Source: Bryobacterales bacterium (GTDB taxonomy: Bacteria > Acidobacteriota > Terriglobia > Bryobacterales > Bryobacteraceae). From it: DNA of 37,059 bases. This document shows, piece by piece, positions 18,802-29,587 of this stretch. Positions within the stretch are counted from its first letter, which is position 1. Each line of letters starts with the position of its first letter. The notes beneath the pieces were generated by a model, which made no database searches, had not been told where the DNA came from, and saw only the letters and a program-made list of their open reading frames with translations. The stretch covers positions 1-37,059 of the forward strand of contig DAIDJK010000100.1 in NCBI GenBank assembly GCA_027450225.1, written 5' to 3'. Position numbers and translations under genes: made by a program.

Positions 18802-19229
18802 TACTGGCCGGCCTCCACTTTGGGAGTCATCAGACCTACTTTGTCGATTCCAGCCGCATGCGCGATATCGATTGCGTGGGCAATCGTCTGGAATTCGAGA
18901 TCGGGATCGCCCTTCACGAATACGACTTTCTCGGCGCGCGTCTTGAAAATGTCGACGAGACGGTCTTCGAGTTTGGGCCAGCTCGAGTCTTCCTGATTGA
19001 TCTTCACGTTGCCAGCTTTATCGATGACGATGACGACGGTACGGTCATCGGCCTGATTCTGCTGCTGGTTGGGCGGAGGCGGCTGGGGCGCGAGGGTATC
19101 AAGCCCATGCGGCGTTACCGGCGAAATCGCCATGAAGATGATCAGCAGCACGAGCAGAATGTCAATCATCGGCGTCATGTTAATGCTCGCCTGCGGGCCG
19201 CTGCCAGACCCGCCCACTGCCATTGCCAT
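18801..19229 (-). CDS. ExbD/TolR-family biopolymer transport protein
   Basis: ASINMTPMIDILLVLLIIFMAISP; VFVKGDPDLEFQTIAHAIDIAHAAGIDKVGLMT. Confidence 0.92.
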   Translation of the reverse strand: MAMAVGGSGSGPQASINMTPMIDILLVLLIIFMAISPVTPHGLDTLAPQPPPPNQQQNQADDRTVVIVIDKAGNVKINQEDSSWPKLEDRLVDIFKTRAEKVVFVKGDPDLEFQTIAHAIDIAHAAGIDKVGLMTPKVEAGQ

Positions 19230-19276
19230 AGCTGTCGCTCCTTAGCTTTCTGTCCTGATTGTCACTGCTGCTCGCC

Positions 19277-19732
19277 TTAGAGCCCGCCACCCGCCTGGCC
19301 GGGGAGCTTTCTTCCCTGTGGGATTTCCTCGGTCAGAAGGCCAAGCTCATCCACGCCACCGGCGCGGAGGTTATCAACCACGTCTTCCACCTTCGAATAC
19401 TTGGCGCGCGCGTCGGCTTTGATGTAAACCAGCTTACTCGGCCTGCCGGAAAGCAGATCTTTCACTTTCGGCGCGAGTTCACCCGCATCGACCCTCTGCA
19501 ATCCCGGGCTCAGGAATACCTGGCCATCCCGGGTAATCGCGACGATCACCGCATCTTCTTTGTCCGCGTCGGGCATCGACACCGGATTTCGCGTTTCGGC
19601 GAGCGTCACGGGGATGCTTTTCGAGAGCATCGGCGTGATGACCATGAAGATGATCAGCACGACGAGCATCACGTCCACCATCGGGGTGACGTTGATATCC
19701 GATACCGGAGGCGGAGCTTTTTTGAGCTTCAT
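19277..19732 (-). CDS. ExbD/TolR-family biopolymer transport protein
   Basis: MKLKKAPPPVSDINVTPMVDVMLVVLIIFMVITP; AAGGAG before ATG 19732, so the ORF extension to 19798 is likely not translated. Confidence 0.92.
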   Translation of the reverse strand: MKLKKAPPPVSDINVTPMVDVMLVVLIIFMVITPMLSKSIPVTLAETRNPVSMPDADKEDAVIVAITRDGQVFLSPGLQRVDAGELAPKVKDLLSGRPSKLVYIKADARAKYSKVEDVVDNLRAGGVDELGLLTEEIPQGRKLPGQAGGGL

Positions 19733-19830
19733 TCTGAATCTCCTTGGGCCGGGAGAAATCCGCTGCGGCGAACCGGGCGGCCCGCCGCGCGCGAACAATC
19801 AACTCGCCAGCTGCTTACTCTTGCCTCTGC

Positions 19831-20571
19831 TTACTTGCGAACGCCGGCTCTCGCCTGAGTGCGCTTCAGGAAGTAGTCGACCAGTTCCGAGCTCGAGTTC
19901 CCCATCTCCACGTCAAACGCATCAATGCGGCCGGTGAAGTAGTTGAACATCCAGACGGCGGGAACCGCGACGAACAGACCGATAGCCGTGGTGACGAGAG
20001 CTTCCGAAATACCGCCGGCGATCGCGCCGATACCGGGCGTCTTCTGCGCAGCCATCGTCTTGAACGCGTTAATGATGCCGACGACCGTACCGAACAGACC
20101 GACGAACGGCGCCGTGGAACCGATGGTGGCGAGGGCGCTGACGCCGCGTTTCAGTTCGGCGTGTACGATCGCTTCGGCGCGTTCGAGAGCGCGCTTGGAA
20201 GCCTCGATCTCCTCACCGGAGATTTCCGACGCGCCCTGATGGGCCTGAAATTCCTGAAGACCAGCGACAACAACCTTGGCCAAATGGCTCTTTTTGTAAC
20301 GATCGGCGATCTTGATCGCTTCATCGAGCTTGCCTTCACGCAGCGCGCCGGCGACGGCCGGAGCGAATTGCCGGCTTTGCTTGCGGGCGGCGTTGTAGGC
20401 CATGATGCGGTCGATCATGACGCCGATCGACCACGCGGACATCAGGAACATGACGATGACAACACACTTGGCGAGCGTTCCCATCTGTTCCCAGAGATGG
20501 CGGAAATCCCAGCCGGGCGCTCCGGCTTCCTGCAAAAGCATGAACGCCCATACCTGCATCTGTAAAAGCAT
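19831..20571 (-). CDS. MotA/TolQ/ExbB proton channel family protein
   Basis: ERAEAIVHAELKRGVSALATIGSTAPFVGLFGTVVGIINAF; GIGAIAGGISEALVTTAIGLFVAVPAVWMFNYF. Confidence 0.94.
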   Translation of the reverse strand: MLLQMQVWAFMLLQEAGAPGWDFRHLWEQMGTLAKCVVIVMFLMSAWSIGVMIDRIMAYNAARKQSRQFAPAVAGALREGKLDEAIKIADRYKKSHLAKVVVAGLQEFQAHQGASEISGEEIEASKRALERAEAIVHAELKRGVSALATIGSTAPFVGLFGTVVGIINAFKTMAAQKTPGIGAIAGGISEALVTTAIGLFVAVPAVWMFNYFTGRIDAFDVEMGNSSSELVDYFLKRTQARAGVRK

Positions 20572-20627
20572 TTTTGTGTTCTTCTCCTGCGAGTTGATTT
20601 AAATGAGACTGACCAGGGCGCTCGACA

Positions 20628-21371
20628 CTACTGACTCAGAGTGAAGTTGACGTCGATGGTCGTGATTACTTCCACGGGGTCGCCGTTCAGAAGCGTCGGC
20701 TTGTACTGCCACTGCTTAACCGCTTCGAGCGCAGCGTTCACCAGCAATGGAGGACCGCTGATAACGTGCAAATTCTGAATGGTGCCGTCCTTGGCGATGA
20801 CTGCTTCGAACTTCACCGTACCCTGCACGCGAGCCGCTTTCGCCAGCGGCGGATAGACCGGCCGGACCTGACGGATCAGGTTCGCCTGCTGAACATTTCC
20901 GCCGACGCGAATGGACTGGGGAGCCTTCGGCTTGGGTGGCGGGGGCGGAGGAGGCGGAGCCGCGGATGGCAACCCGCCAAGGATGCCGCCAAGAACTCCA
21001 CCGGCCGTGCCGCCAGGCACGCCACCGGGTACGCCACCGACCACACCCACGTTCTGCGGAAGATCCTCTTCCTGGATCATCTTGACTTCTTTGGGAATGG
21101 TCTTCGGCGCGACAAGCTTGTCCATTACGAACTGCTTGGGAATAACCTTCACCACTTTCACCGCCTGCGCCGGCGGGGGCGGAGGCGGTGGCGGCGGCGG
21201 AGGCGGCGCCACGAGGAACGTGGACAGCTGCGCCTGCGGCAACGCGTCGAAATAGATCAAAGGAATGATGACGGCGATCGCGATCAGGATGATCTGAATC
21301 GTGAAAGACAGGAGGATCGTGTATGGCCTTTTTGTCTTTCCGACCCCGTCTACGAAAGTCTGCTCGAACAT
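20628..21371 (-). CDS. TonB-family energy transducer
   Basis: Single N-terminal TM, proline-rich spacer, C-terminal VRPVYPPLAKAARVQGTVKFEAVIAKDGTIQNLHVISG...VKQWQYKPTLLNGDPV. Confidence 0.92.
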   Translation of the reverse strand: MFEQTFVDGVGKTKRPYTILLSFTIQIILIAIAVIIPLIYFDALPQAQLSTFLVAPPPPPPPPPPPPAQAVKVVKVIPKQFVMDKLVAPKTIPKEVKMIQEEDLPQNVGVVGGVPGGVPGGTAGGVLGGILGGLPSAAPPPPPPPPKPKAPQSIRVGGNVQQANLIRQVRPVYPPLAKAARVQGTVKFEAVIAKDGTIQNLHVISGPPLLVNAALEAVKQWQYKPTLLNGDPVEVITTIDVNFTLSQ

Positions 21372-21568
21372 TTCTACCCTCTCTAAGAACCGCGCCCGTT
21401 GCCGAACGCGCCTTCGGCCTCAAGTGCCGGACCGGGCGCAAACCCGGCTTAAAACTGCGCTCCGGACTTCGAGGATCCTGAAGCGCACCATCTCGGAGCT
21501 GCCAGTTTGCGGCAGCCCGCCAAACCACCGGAGCCGCTTCGTCGCGGCCCATTCTCACGACATGCCGC

Positions 21569-22825
21569 TCAGCGAGCGACTTTTACAGACCCTCTGGAAC
21601 CCTGCTGCTTGACCCCGCCGGCTGCGGCCCTCGGTGAAGGGGCGGCCACGGCAGGAGCCGTCTTCCTGCGCTTGTCCGAAAAGTTATGCCAGAAGAGCAC
21701 GATCGGACTCGCGACGAACACGGAAGAATACGTCCCGATAATAATACCTACAACCAGCGCAAACGAAAACCCGTGCAGCACCGGCCCGCCGAACAAAAAC
21801 AGGGCCAGCACCGTCAGAAACGTCAACCCCGACGTCATCACCGTCCGGCTCAGCGTCTGGTTGACGCTGCGGTTGATTACCTCGCCGAGCGGCTCCCGCC
21901 GGTTCATCCGCAGATTCTCGCGGATGCGATCGAAGATGACGATCGTATCATTCATCGAATAGCCAACCAAAGTCAGCAGCGCGGCAATCACGGTGAGCGT
22001 GATCTCCTTGTTCAGCAGAGAGAACAAGCCTATCGTGATAATCGTGTCGTGAAACACAGCGATCACCGCGCCCACGCCATAAATCCATTCGAACCGGAAC
22101 CAGATATATACCAGCATTCCGGCGAGCGCAAGTAAAGTTGCGTTTATGGCCTGGTGGCGCAGATCGGCCCCGACCTTTGGCCCCACGCTTTCAAAGTTCC
22201 GCGACGCCGTGTAAGGCGCCGCGTAGCATTCCTGGGAGATGACACTCATCACCTGCGGGGTTACGCCGGGGACCGAACGCAGATCGTCGATGTTGCGGAC
22301 CAGACCGCCGTTCCTGTCGCGGAACGCAGCGATGGACGCGCCAAGCTGATCCACCTGCTGGTCCGAGAGTGGAACACCCGCCTTCGCCAGCGGATCCCGC
22401 AGACGATTGGCGATATCCGCAGCGCTCGCATTGTTCAGATCCAGCTTGCCGCTGCCCGGCTGTCCGTAAGCCTTTGCCAGAGTCGCAAGGATGATATCCC
22501 GGTTGCGCGCCAGCTGCGCTTCGTCCGAACCCGCGGCGCCAATTTCCACTTCGTTCGAGCCATTCTCGAGCGAGCCGTTTTCGAAATTCTCCACGCTGGG
22601 AGGCGCCGGCAAAGACTTCGACAACACCGAGCGAATCTGCTCGAGGTTCGGCGCCTGTGCGAATTTCACGGTCATCAACATGCCGCCCTTGAACTCAATG
22701 CCGTACCGCGGACCGCCCTTCGCGATGAGACTTCCAATGCCAAGCAGGCTCAGAACGAGCGAGGCGCCGATGAACGGCCATTTCCACCTGAGGAAATCGA
22801 AATTAGTGTTCTTGAATAATTCCAT
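21569..22825 (-). CDS. secF: Protein translocase subunit SecF with an extra periplasmic HhH-like segment
   Basis: GIEFKGGMLMTVKF; GLFSLLNKEITLTVIAALLTLVGYSMNDTIVIFDRIREN; SVNQTLSRTVMTSGLTFLTVLALFLFGG; downstream partner of secD. Confidence 0.93.
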   Translation of the reverse strand: MELFKNTNFDFLRWKWPFIGASLVLSLLGIGSLIAKGGPRYGIEFKGGMLMTVKFAQAPNLEQIRSVLSKSLPAPPSVENFENGSLENGSNEVEIGAAGSDEAQLARNRDIILATLAKAYGQPGSGKLDLNNASAADIANRLRDPLAKAGVPLSDQQVDQLGASIAAFRDRNGGLVRNIDDLRSVPGVTPQVMSVISQECYAAPYTASRNFESVGPKVGADLRHQAINATLLALAGMLVYIWFRFEWIYGVGAVIAVFHDTIITIGLFSLLNKEITLTVIAALLTLVGYSMNDTIVIFDRIRENLRMNRREPLGEVINRSVNQTLSRTVMTSGLTFLTVLALFLFGGPVLHGFSFALVVGIIIGTYSSVFVASPIVLFWHNFSDKRRKTAPAVAAPSPRAAAGGVKQQGSRGSVKVAR

Positions 22826-22942
22826 TGATCACTGCCCGCCCGTTTCACCGGGCTGAACGGTGCCATACGCTAAATGACACCGCTCCGTAAGAGATTGTTC
22901 CCGAGTTGCGCGTGAGAAAGCTGACATGGCGAAATTTCCCGC

Positions 22943-24568
22943 TCAGATGCTGAGGTGAACCATTTGGCGGCGCCTCGAAAGCTCCCAGTCGAAGATCACG
23001 CGCGACACCCACACTGCCGTGAAAACGTTGGCAAAAAGACCGATCACCAGCGTCACCGCGAATCCCCGTACCGGACCGGTGCCGAACAGGAAGAGAAAAA
23101 GGCACGAAACAATCGTGGTGACGTGAGTGTCCACGATGGTCCACCAGGCCTTCCCGAATCCGGCATCCACGGCGGCCGGGATGGTCTTTCCGGCGCGCAG
23201 TTCCTCGCGAATACGTTCGAATATCAGGACATTGGAATCGACCGCCATACCGACGGTCAGAATGATGCCCGCAATGCCCGGCAACGTCAGCGTTGCATGA
23301 AAATAGCAGAGCGCCGCCATCAGAATGACGGTGTTCAGAATCAGCGCCAGCACTGCGTTCACGCCCGCCGCCTTGTAGTAGACGAGCATGACTATCACTA
23401 CCGCGATCAGCCCCGCGATTGCGGCGTAGATACCTTCGCGAATCGAATCCGCGCCGAGTGATGGCCCGATCGTTCTCTCCTGCAGGTACTTGATCCCGGC
23501 CGGCAGAGCTCCGGTTTTGAGCACGATCGCCAGGTTCTCCGATTCCTGCTCGCTGCCGAGGCCATTGATCCGGCCCTGATCGCTGATCGTGTTCTGGATC
23601 GTCGCGACGCTCTGGATCTGGTTATCCAGCACCACCGCCAGCCGGTTGCCGATGTTCGCGGATGTGTACTTCTCAAAACGCCTCGCGCCGTCCTGCGACA
23701 GCGAAAAGGACGTCTCCCAGCGGCCAGGCATGTCCGGATCCGTCTCCGGGCGCGCGTTGCGCATATCCTGCCCGGTGATCACCGGCGTTCGGCCCACCAG
23801 ATACCAGCCGCCGGAACCGTTGCCGATGCCTGCCGGCCACTCGAGCACCTGCGTATTGATGGGAAGAATGCCGCCCTTCGACGCGAGCGCCTCCTCCTGC
23901 GTCTTGAACGGCCCTTCGAGCACGTTCGTGATCTTGAGCTGCGCGGTGGTGCCAATCAACTGTTTCACGCTGGCCAGATCCGAGACACCGGGCAGCTCGA
24001 CCAGAATTTCGGACTGCGTCACCGGATCGCCGTGCTCCTGAATCGTCGGCTCCGTGAGGCCCAAAGCGTTCACGCGCCGTTCGATCGTATCCACGGACTG
24101 CTGCACCGTATTGCGTTTGAGGTCCAGCAGCGCGGTCTGCGTCATGTTCATCTTGTAGTCGTTCCCGTTCACCGGACTGAGCGTCCACTCCGGGAATTTT
24201 TCGGCTACCAGATTGCGAAACTGCGATGTTTTCGACGGATCGATGCCGTGAATGTTCACCTGAATCGAATTCGTTTCCTGAATCGACTGCGGATCGTTCC
24301 GGTCCATGCCGCTGAAGCCGATGCCCGCGTTCTTCAGGTAATCGCGAAGCGCCTCGATCACCTGATCGGCCGCGGTTTTCGCCGCGTCCTGCGTTTCCAC
24401 CTGCAGCACCAGATGGCTTCCGCCCTTCAAATCGAGACCAAGACTGATATTGTGCGCGAGATTGTTTTTCAATTGCGCCGCGGAGGTGGGGAATCCGAAG
24501 ATTCCAAAGAGGCAGACCAGAACGGTCGCGACAATCACAACCGTTTTGATCATGAGATTCCGTTGCAT
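22943..24568 (-). CDS. secD: Protein translocase subunit SecD
   Basis: LGLDLKGGSHLVLQVE; RRVNALGLTEPTIQEHG; LPGIAGIILTVGMAVDSNVLIFERIREEL. Confidence 0.96.
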   Translation of the reverse strand: MQRNLMIKTVVIVATVLVCLFGIFGFPTSAAQLKNNLAHNISLGLDLKGGSHLVLQVETQDAAKTAADQVIEALRDYLKNAGIGFSGMDRNDPQSIQETNSIQVNIHGIDPSKTSQFRNLVAEKFPEWTLSPVNGNDYKMNMTQTALLDLKRNTVQQSVDTIERRVNALGLTEPTIQEHGDPVTQSEILVELPGVSDLASVKQLIGTTAQLKITNVLEGPFKTQEEALASKGGILPINTQVLEWPAGIGNGSGGWYLVGRTPVITGQDMRNARPETDPDMPGRWETSFSLSQDGARRFEKYTSANIGNRLAVVLDNQIQSVATIQNTISDQGRINGLGSEQESENLAIVLKTGALPAGIKYLQERTIGPSLGADSIREGIYAAIAGLIAVVIVMLVYYKAAGVNAVLALILNTVILMAALCYFHATLTLPGIAGIILTVGMAVDSNVLIFERIREELRAGKTIPAAVDAGFGKAWWTIVDTHVTTIVSCLFLFLFGTGPVRGFAVTLVIGLFANVFTAVWVSRVIFDWELSRRRQMVHLSI

Positions 24569-24596
24569 TTCGAATTGTGCCTTCCGACGAGTAAGT

Positions 24597-24914
24597 CTAC
24601 TTCGAGCCTTCGGGGTTGACTACGGTGCTGACGGCAGAGCGGGCAAACTGCAGCTTGAGGTTATCCGGCTTGACTCTGAGAACTATTGTGTCACCATCCA
24701 CGGCAGTCACCGTGCCCATAATGCCGCCGGAGGTCAGCACCGTATCGCCTGCCTTGAGCGCACTAATCATCTGCTGCTGCCGCTTTTTCTGCCGCTGCAT
24801 GGGCATAAACAGCAGAAAATAGAAAACGACGGCGATAAGAACGTAAGGGGCGAACAGCGCGATCGGATTGGATGGCCCCTGACTCTGCTGGAGCAGAAAA
24901 AAGGATAGAAACAC
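24597..24914 (-). CDS. yajC: Preprotein translocase subunit YajC
   Basis: YVLIAVVFYFLLFMPMQRQKKRQQQMISALKAGDTVLTSGGIMGTV; upstream of secD. GTG 24914 start inferred, just after the tgt stop. Confidence 0.93.
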   Translation of the reverse strand: MFLSFFLLQQSQGPSNPIALFAPYVLIAVVFYFLLFMPMQRQKKRQQQMISALKAGDTVLTSGGIMGTVTAVDGDTIVLRVKPDNLKLQFARSAVSTVVNPEGSK

Positions 24915-24915
24915 T

Positions 24916-26163
<1,248 letters not shown>

Positions 26164-26263
26164 TTAACGTCTGAAATACAGAGATTTTCTTCCCCTGTTG
26201 CTACTCTTTCGTTGCTTGCGCACAACGGCGCCGGAGCCGTTTTGCGCGATCACGAGGAAATTC

Positions 26264-27274
26264 ATGACCGAAGCGGACAAACGCAAAGCGATCGATCTGG
26301 CCCTGGTGGCGATGGACAAGCAGTTCGGCAAGGGAGCGGTTCTGCGGCTTGGCGCCAACAACGTCCAGCCGGTTTCCGTCATCTCATCCGGATGCCTGTC
26401 TCTCGACGCCGCACTCGGCGTCGGCGGCTTTCCCCGCGGACGCGTGGTCGAGATCTTCGGCCCGGAGTCCTCGGGAAAAACCACTCTCGCGCTGCAGGTG
26501 ATCGCCCAGGCTCAGAAAGCGGGCGGCTCGGCCGGTTTCGTCGATGCCGAGCACGCGCTCGATCCGGTTTATGCCCGCAAGCTCGGCGTCGATATCGATA
26601 ATCTTCTTGTCTCGCAGCCGGACAGCGGCGAACAGGCGCTCGAGATCACCGCGGCTCTTGTGCAATGCGCAGCGATCGATGTGATTGTCGTCGATTCCGT
26701 GGCGGCGCTCGTCCCCAAAGCCGAACTGGAAGGCGAAATGGGCGATAACCACGTCGGCCTGCATGCCCGCCTCATGTCCCAGGCGCTTCGCAAACTCACC
26801 GGCGTCACGGCCCGCACCAACACCTGTCTCATTTTCATCAACCAGGTGCGCGAAAAAATCGGCGTGATGTTCGGAAATCCCGAAACCACCACGGGCGGCC
26901 GCGCACTGAAATTCTATTCATCGATTCGCGCCGAAGTACGCCGAATTTCCGCCATCAAAGACGGCGAAACCGTCACCGGCAACCGGACACGCGTCAAAGT
27001 GGTGAAGAACAAGGTCGCTTCCCCATTCCGCGAAGCCGAATTCGATATCCTCTACGGCGAAGGCGCCTCACGGGAAGGCGATCTGATCGATCTCGGCGTC
27101 GCCAAAAATCTGCTGGAAAAATCCGGCTCCTGGTTCAGTTACAAAGGCGAGCGAGTGGGCCAGGGTCGCGAAAACGCGCGCCTGTACCTGAAGGAACACG
27201 CCGAAGTCGCCGAAAGGCTGGAAAAGGATCTCCGTGCCGCGCTCGGCATCACCGCCGCGCCGCGCGCCGCATAG
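26264..27274 (+). CDS. recA: Recombinase RecA
   Basis: [23 protein letters not shown] Walker [67 protein letters not shown] 26264 with GAGGAAA. Confidence 0.98.
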   Translation: MTEADKRKAIDLALVAMDKQFGKGAVLRLGANNVQPVSVISSGCLSLDAALGVGGFPRGRVVEIFGPESSGKTTLALQVIAQAQKAGGSAGFVDAEHALDPVYARKLGVDIDNLLVSQPDSGEQALEITAALVQCAAIDVIVVDSVAALVPKAELEGEMGDNHVGLHARLMSQALRKLTGVTARTNTCLIFINQVREKIGVMFGNPETTTGGRALKFYSSIRAEVRRISAIKDGETVTGNRTRVKVVKNKVASPFREAEFDILYGEGASREGDLIDLGVAKNLLEKSGSWFSYKGERVGQGRENARLYLKEHAEVAERLEKDLRAALGITAAPRAA

Positions 27275-27280
27275 CCGTCC

Positions 27281-29512
27281 TCAGGCTCCGGATTCGGCAA
27301 TGTCGCCTCCGAGCGTAAAGTAAAAAGCCGCGCCCTTCTCCTGCTCGCTCTCGGCCCAGACGCGGCCGCCGTGCCGTCGGATGATCCTCGCCACAGTCGC
27401 GAGACCGATCCCCGTCCCTGGAAATTCCGTGTCCCGGTGGAGGCGCTGGAACGGCGCGAACAGTCGATGTGAGTACGCCGGATCGAAGCCGGCGCCGTTA
27501 TCCCGCACCACCCACGCTGCGCCATCGGCCGCGCGCGCCCGCTCGAACTCGATCGACGCTTCGGCTTTCTTCCCCGTATACTTCCACGCATTGCCCAGCA
27601 GGTTCTCGAGCACGATGCGAATCAGCCTGGCATCGCCGAACGCCACCATCCCGGGCTCGATTCGCACTTCCGCGCTGCGCCCAGGCTCCTGGCGCCGAAG
27701 ATTCTCCACCACTTCCCGAGCAATCGATGTCAGGTCGATCTTCCGCGGTTCGATGGGCTGCCGTCCCACCCGGCTGAGTTGCAGAAGATCTTCGATCAGT
27801 TCGCCCATGCGCTGCGCATTGGCGCGGATCCGGTCGAGGCACCGCACGCCCGCTTCGCTGAGCCGCTGCGCTTCGTCTTCCAGCAGAATGCGGCTGAAGC
27901 CGTCGATCGCCCGCAACGGCGCCCGAAGATCGTGGCTCACCGAGTAGGCGAATGTCTCCAGCTCCTTATTGATATCGGCCAGTTCGCGCGTCCGCACTTC
28001 GACGCGCCGCTCCAGATCGCGATTCAGTTCGGCTATCGTCAACTCAGCCCGCTTGCGGCCGTCAATGTCCTCCGTCGTGCCGTACCAGCGAATGATCTCG
28101 CCCGTGGCGCCCCGCCGCGGAAAAGAGCGGGACCGCATCCAGCGATACGAACCATCCCGCATCCGGATCCGATGCTCCACGTCGAACGCTGTGCCGGATT
28201 CCACTGCCGCGCGCCACGCCGTCTTCGTGCTCGCCTTGTCCTCCGCGTGCAACAGATGGAACCAGCCCACTCCGAGCGATTCCTCCGGCGTGGCGCCGGT
28301 CAGCTCATAAGCCAGTTCGCTGAACGCCTCCACCGCGCCCTGAGCGTCCGCCGTCCATACGATCTGCCCGCTTAATTCGACCGTGAACCGGTAACGTTCT
28401 TCGCTCTCCCGCAGTTCCAGCTCGGCGGCGCGCCGCGCCGTCACGTCTCTGTTGCTCTCCACCACCACCCTGCGGCCGGCAAGTTCCATCACGCGCATGC
28501 GGCTCTCCACCGTCAACAGTTCGCCGCTTTTCGTGGTGTGCCGCAGTTCGCCCCGCCATTCGCCCGTCTCCGCCAGGTGCGCGTCAAACTGGTCCTGCGG
28601 CAACGGAAGCACGCTCTTCAGCAGATCGTGCGACCGGCTTCCCATCGCTTCCTCTCTCCGATATCCGTAGATTTTTTCCGCCTTCGGATTCCAGTAGATG
28701 ATTTCGCCGCCTGGAGACCACGCGAAAATCGGTTCGAGGGCATTGTCGAGCAGCGCCGCCCGAAACGCCAGATCGATCTCCGCAAATTTGCGGTTCGTCA
28801 TGTCGATCACCAGCGCGATCACGCCTCGCACCCGGCCATTCGCATCGAAGTGCGGCTGATAATGGACTTCGAAGTACCGCTCACCCGCCGGATAGAGCGC
28901 GTGCGCTTCGGTACGGCACGGCGTTCCCGCCAGTGCTCGATCGAGGCACGGCCTCAGCTGCTCCCAGTAATCACGGCCGAAACGCTCCGTAAGAACGTCC
29001 TGGGCGCGCAAGCCAATCATCCGCTCCACGTCCATGCCGAACCACGACGCATACGTCTCGTTCACCTGCGCGTAACGTCCGTCCGTATCCAGATACGAAA
29101 CCAGCGCAGGTAACCGGTCCGTGATCAGTTTCAATTCGGCCGCGCTGTGCCCCAGCGCCTGTTCGGCGGCGCGTTCGGCGGTGATGTCCTGCCCCGCGCC
29201 GTAAATCCGTTCCGGCGTGCATTCGAGCACCCATGAAATCAGCCGCCATTCGCCGGAGCGCGTCGCCCAGCGGTTCTCAATCGCAAAGGGCAGTCCAATC
29301 GCGCTCGTGCGCAGCGCCGTCTCGGTTTCGTCGCGGTCGTCCGGGTAAACAATTTCGCCGATGCGGCGCCCGGCCAGTTCGGATTCCGAAAATCCGAGCA
29401 GCGCTTCCAGTTCCCGGTTGACGGCAAGAATCCCCTGCTCCCGGGAAGCCACGAACATCACTTCGCGAGACAGTCCACAAAGGTTCTTGAGATCTTCTTC
29501 GAGAATGGCCAT
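27281..29512 (-). CDS. Multi-PAS sensor histidine kinase (phytochrome-like kinase core)
   Basis: Several PAS/PAC units; HDLRAPLRAIDGFSRIL H-box; VLENLLGNAWKYTGK; VVRDNGAGFDPAY; GTGIGLATVARIIRRHGG. Confidence 0.92.
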   Translation of the reverse strand: MAILEEDLKNLCGLSREVMFVASREQGILAVNRELEALLGFSESELAGRRIGEIVYPDDRDETETALRTSAIGLPFAIENRWATRSGEWRLISWVLECTPERIYGAGQDITAERAAEQALGHSAAELKLITDRLPALVSYLDTDGRYAQVNETYASWFGMDVERMIGLRAQDVLTERFGRDYWEQLRPCLDRALAGTPCRTEAHALYPAGERYFEVHYQPHFDANGRVRGVIALVIDMTNRKFAEIDLAFRAALLDNALEPIFAWSPGGEIIYWNPKAEKIYGYRREEAMGSRSHDLLKSVLPLPQDQFDAHLAETGEWRGELRHTTKSGELLTVESRMRVMELAGRRVVVESNRDVTARRAAELELRESEERYRFTVELSGQIVWTADAQGAVEAFSELAYELTGATPEESLGVGWFHLLHAEDKASTKTAWRAAVESGTAFDVEHRIRMRDGSYRWMRSRSFPRRGATGEIIRWYGTTEDIDGRKRAELTIAELNRDLERRVEVRTRELADINKELETFAYSVSHDLRAPLRAIDGFSRILLEDEAQRLSEAGVRCLDRIRANAQRMGELIEDLLQLSRVGRQPIEPRKIDLTSIAREVVENLRRQEPGRSAEVRIEPGMVAFGDARLIRIVLENLLGNAWKYTGKKAEASIEFERARAADGAAWVVRDNGAGFDPAYSHRLFAPFQRLHRDTEFPGTGIGLATVARIIRRHGGRVWAESEQEKGAAFYFTLGGDIAESGA

Positions 29513-29587
29513 TTTCAATTGCGCCCCCACCGGTGGGCAGGTGCGATGCCATTCCGCCCGCACCGATTATCTCCCCGCGCCGCCCCG

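Noticed and set aside
16855-18996. 713-aa plus-strand ORF opposite dnaE, the terminator and the TPR gene
   Set aside because: Striking length, but it crosses several unrelated minus-strand features and carries no family motif.
20911-21255. Glycine-rich 114-aa plus-strand ORF over the TonB spacer
   Set aside because: It is the reverse complement of the polyproline/glycine repeat of TonB.
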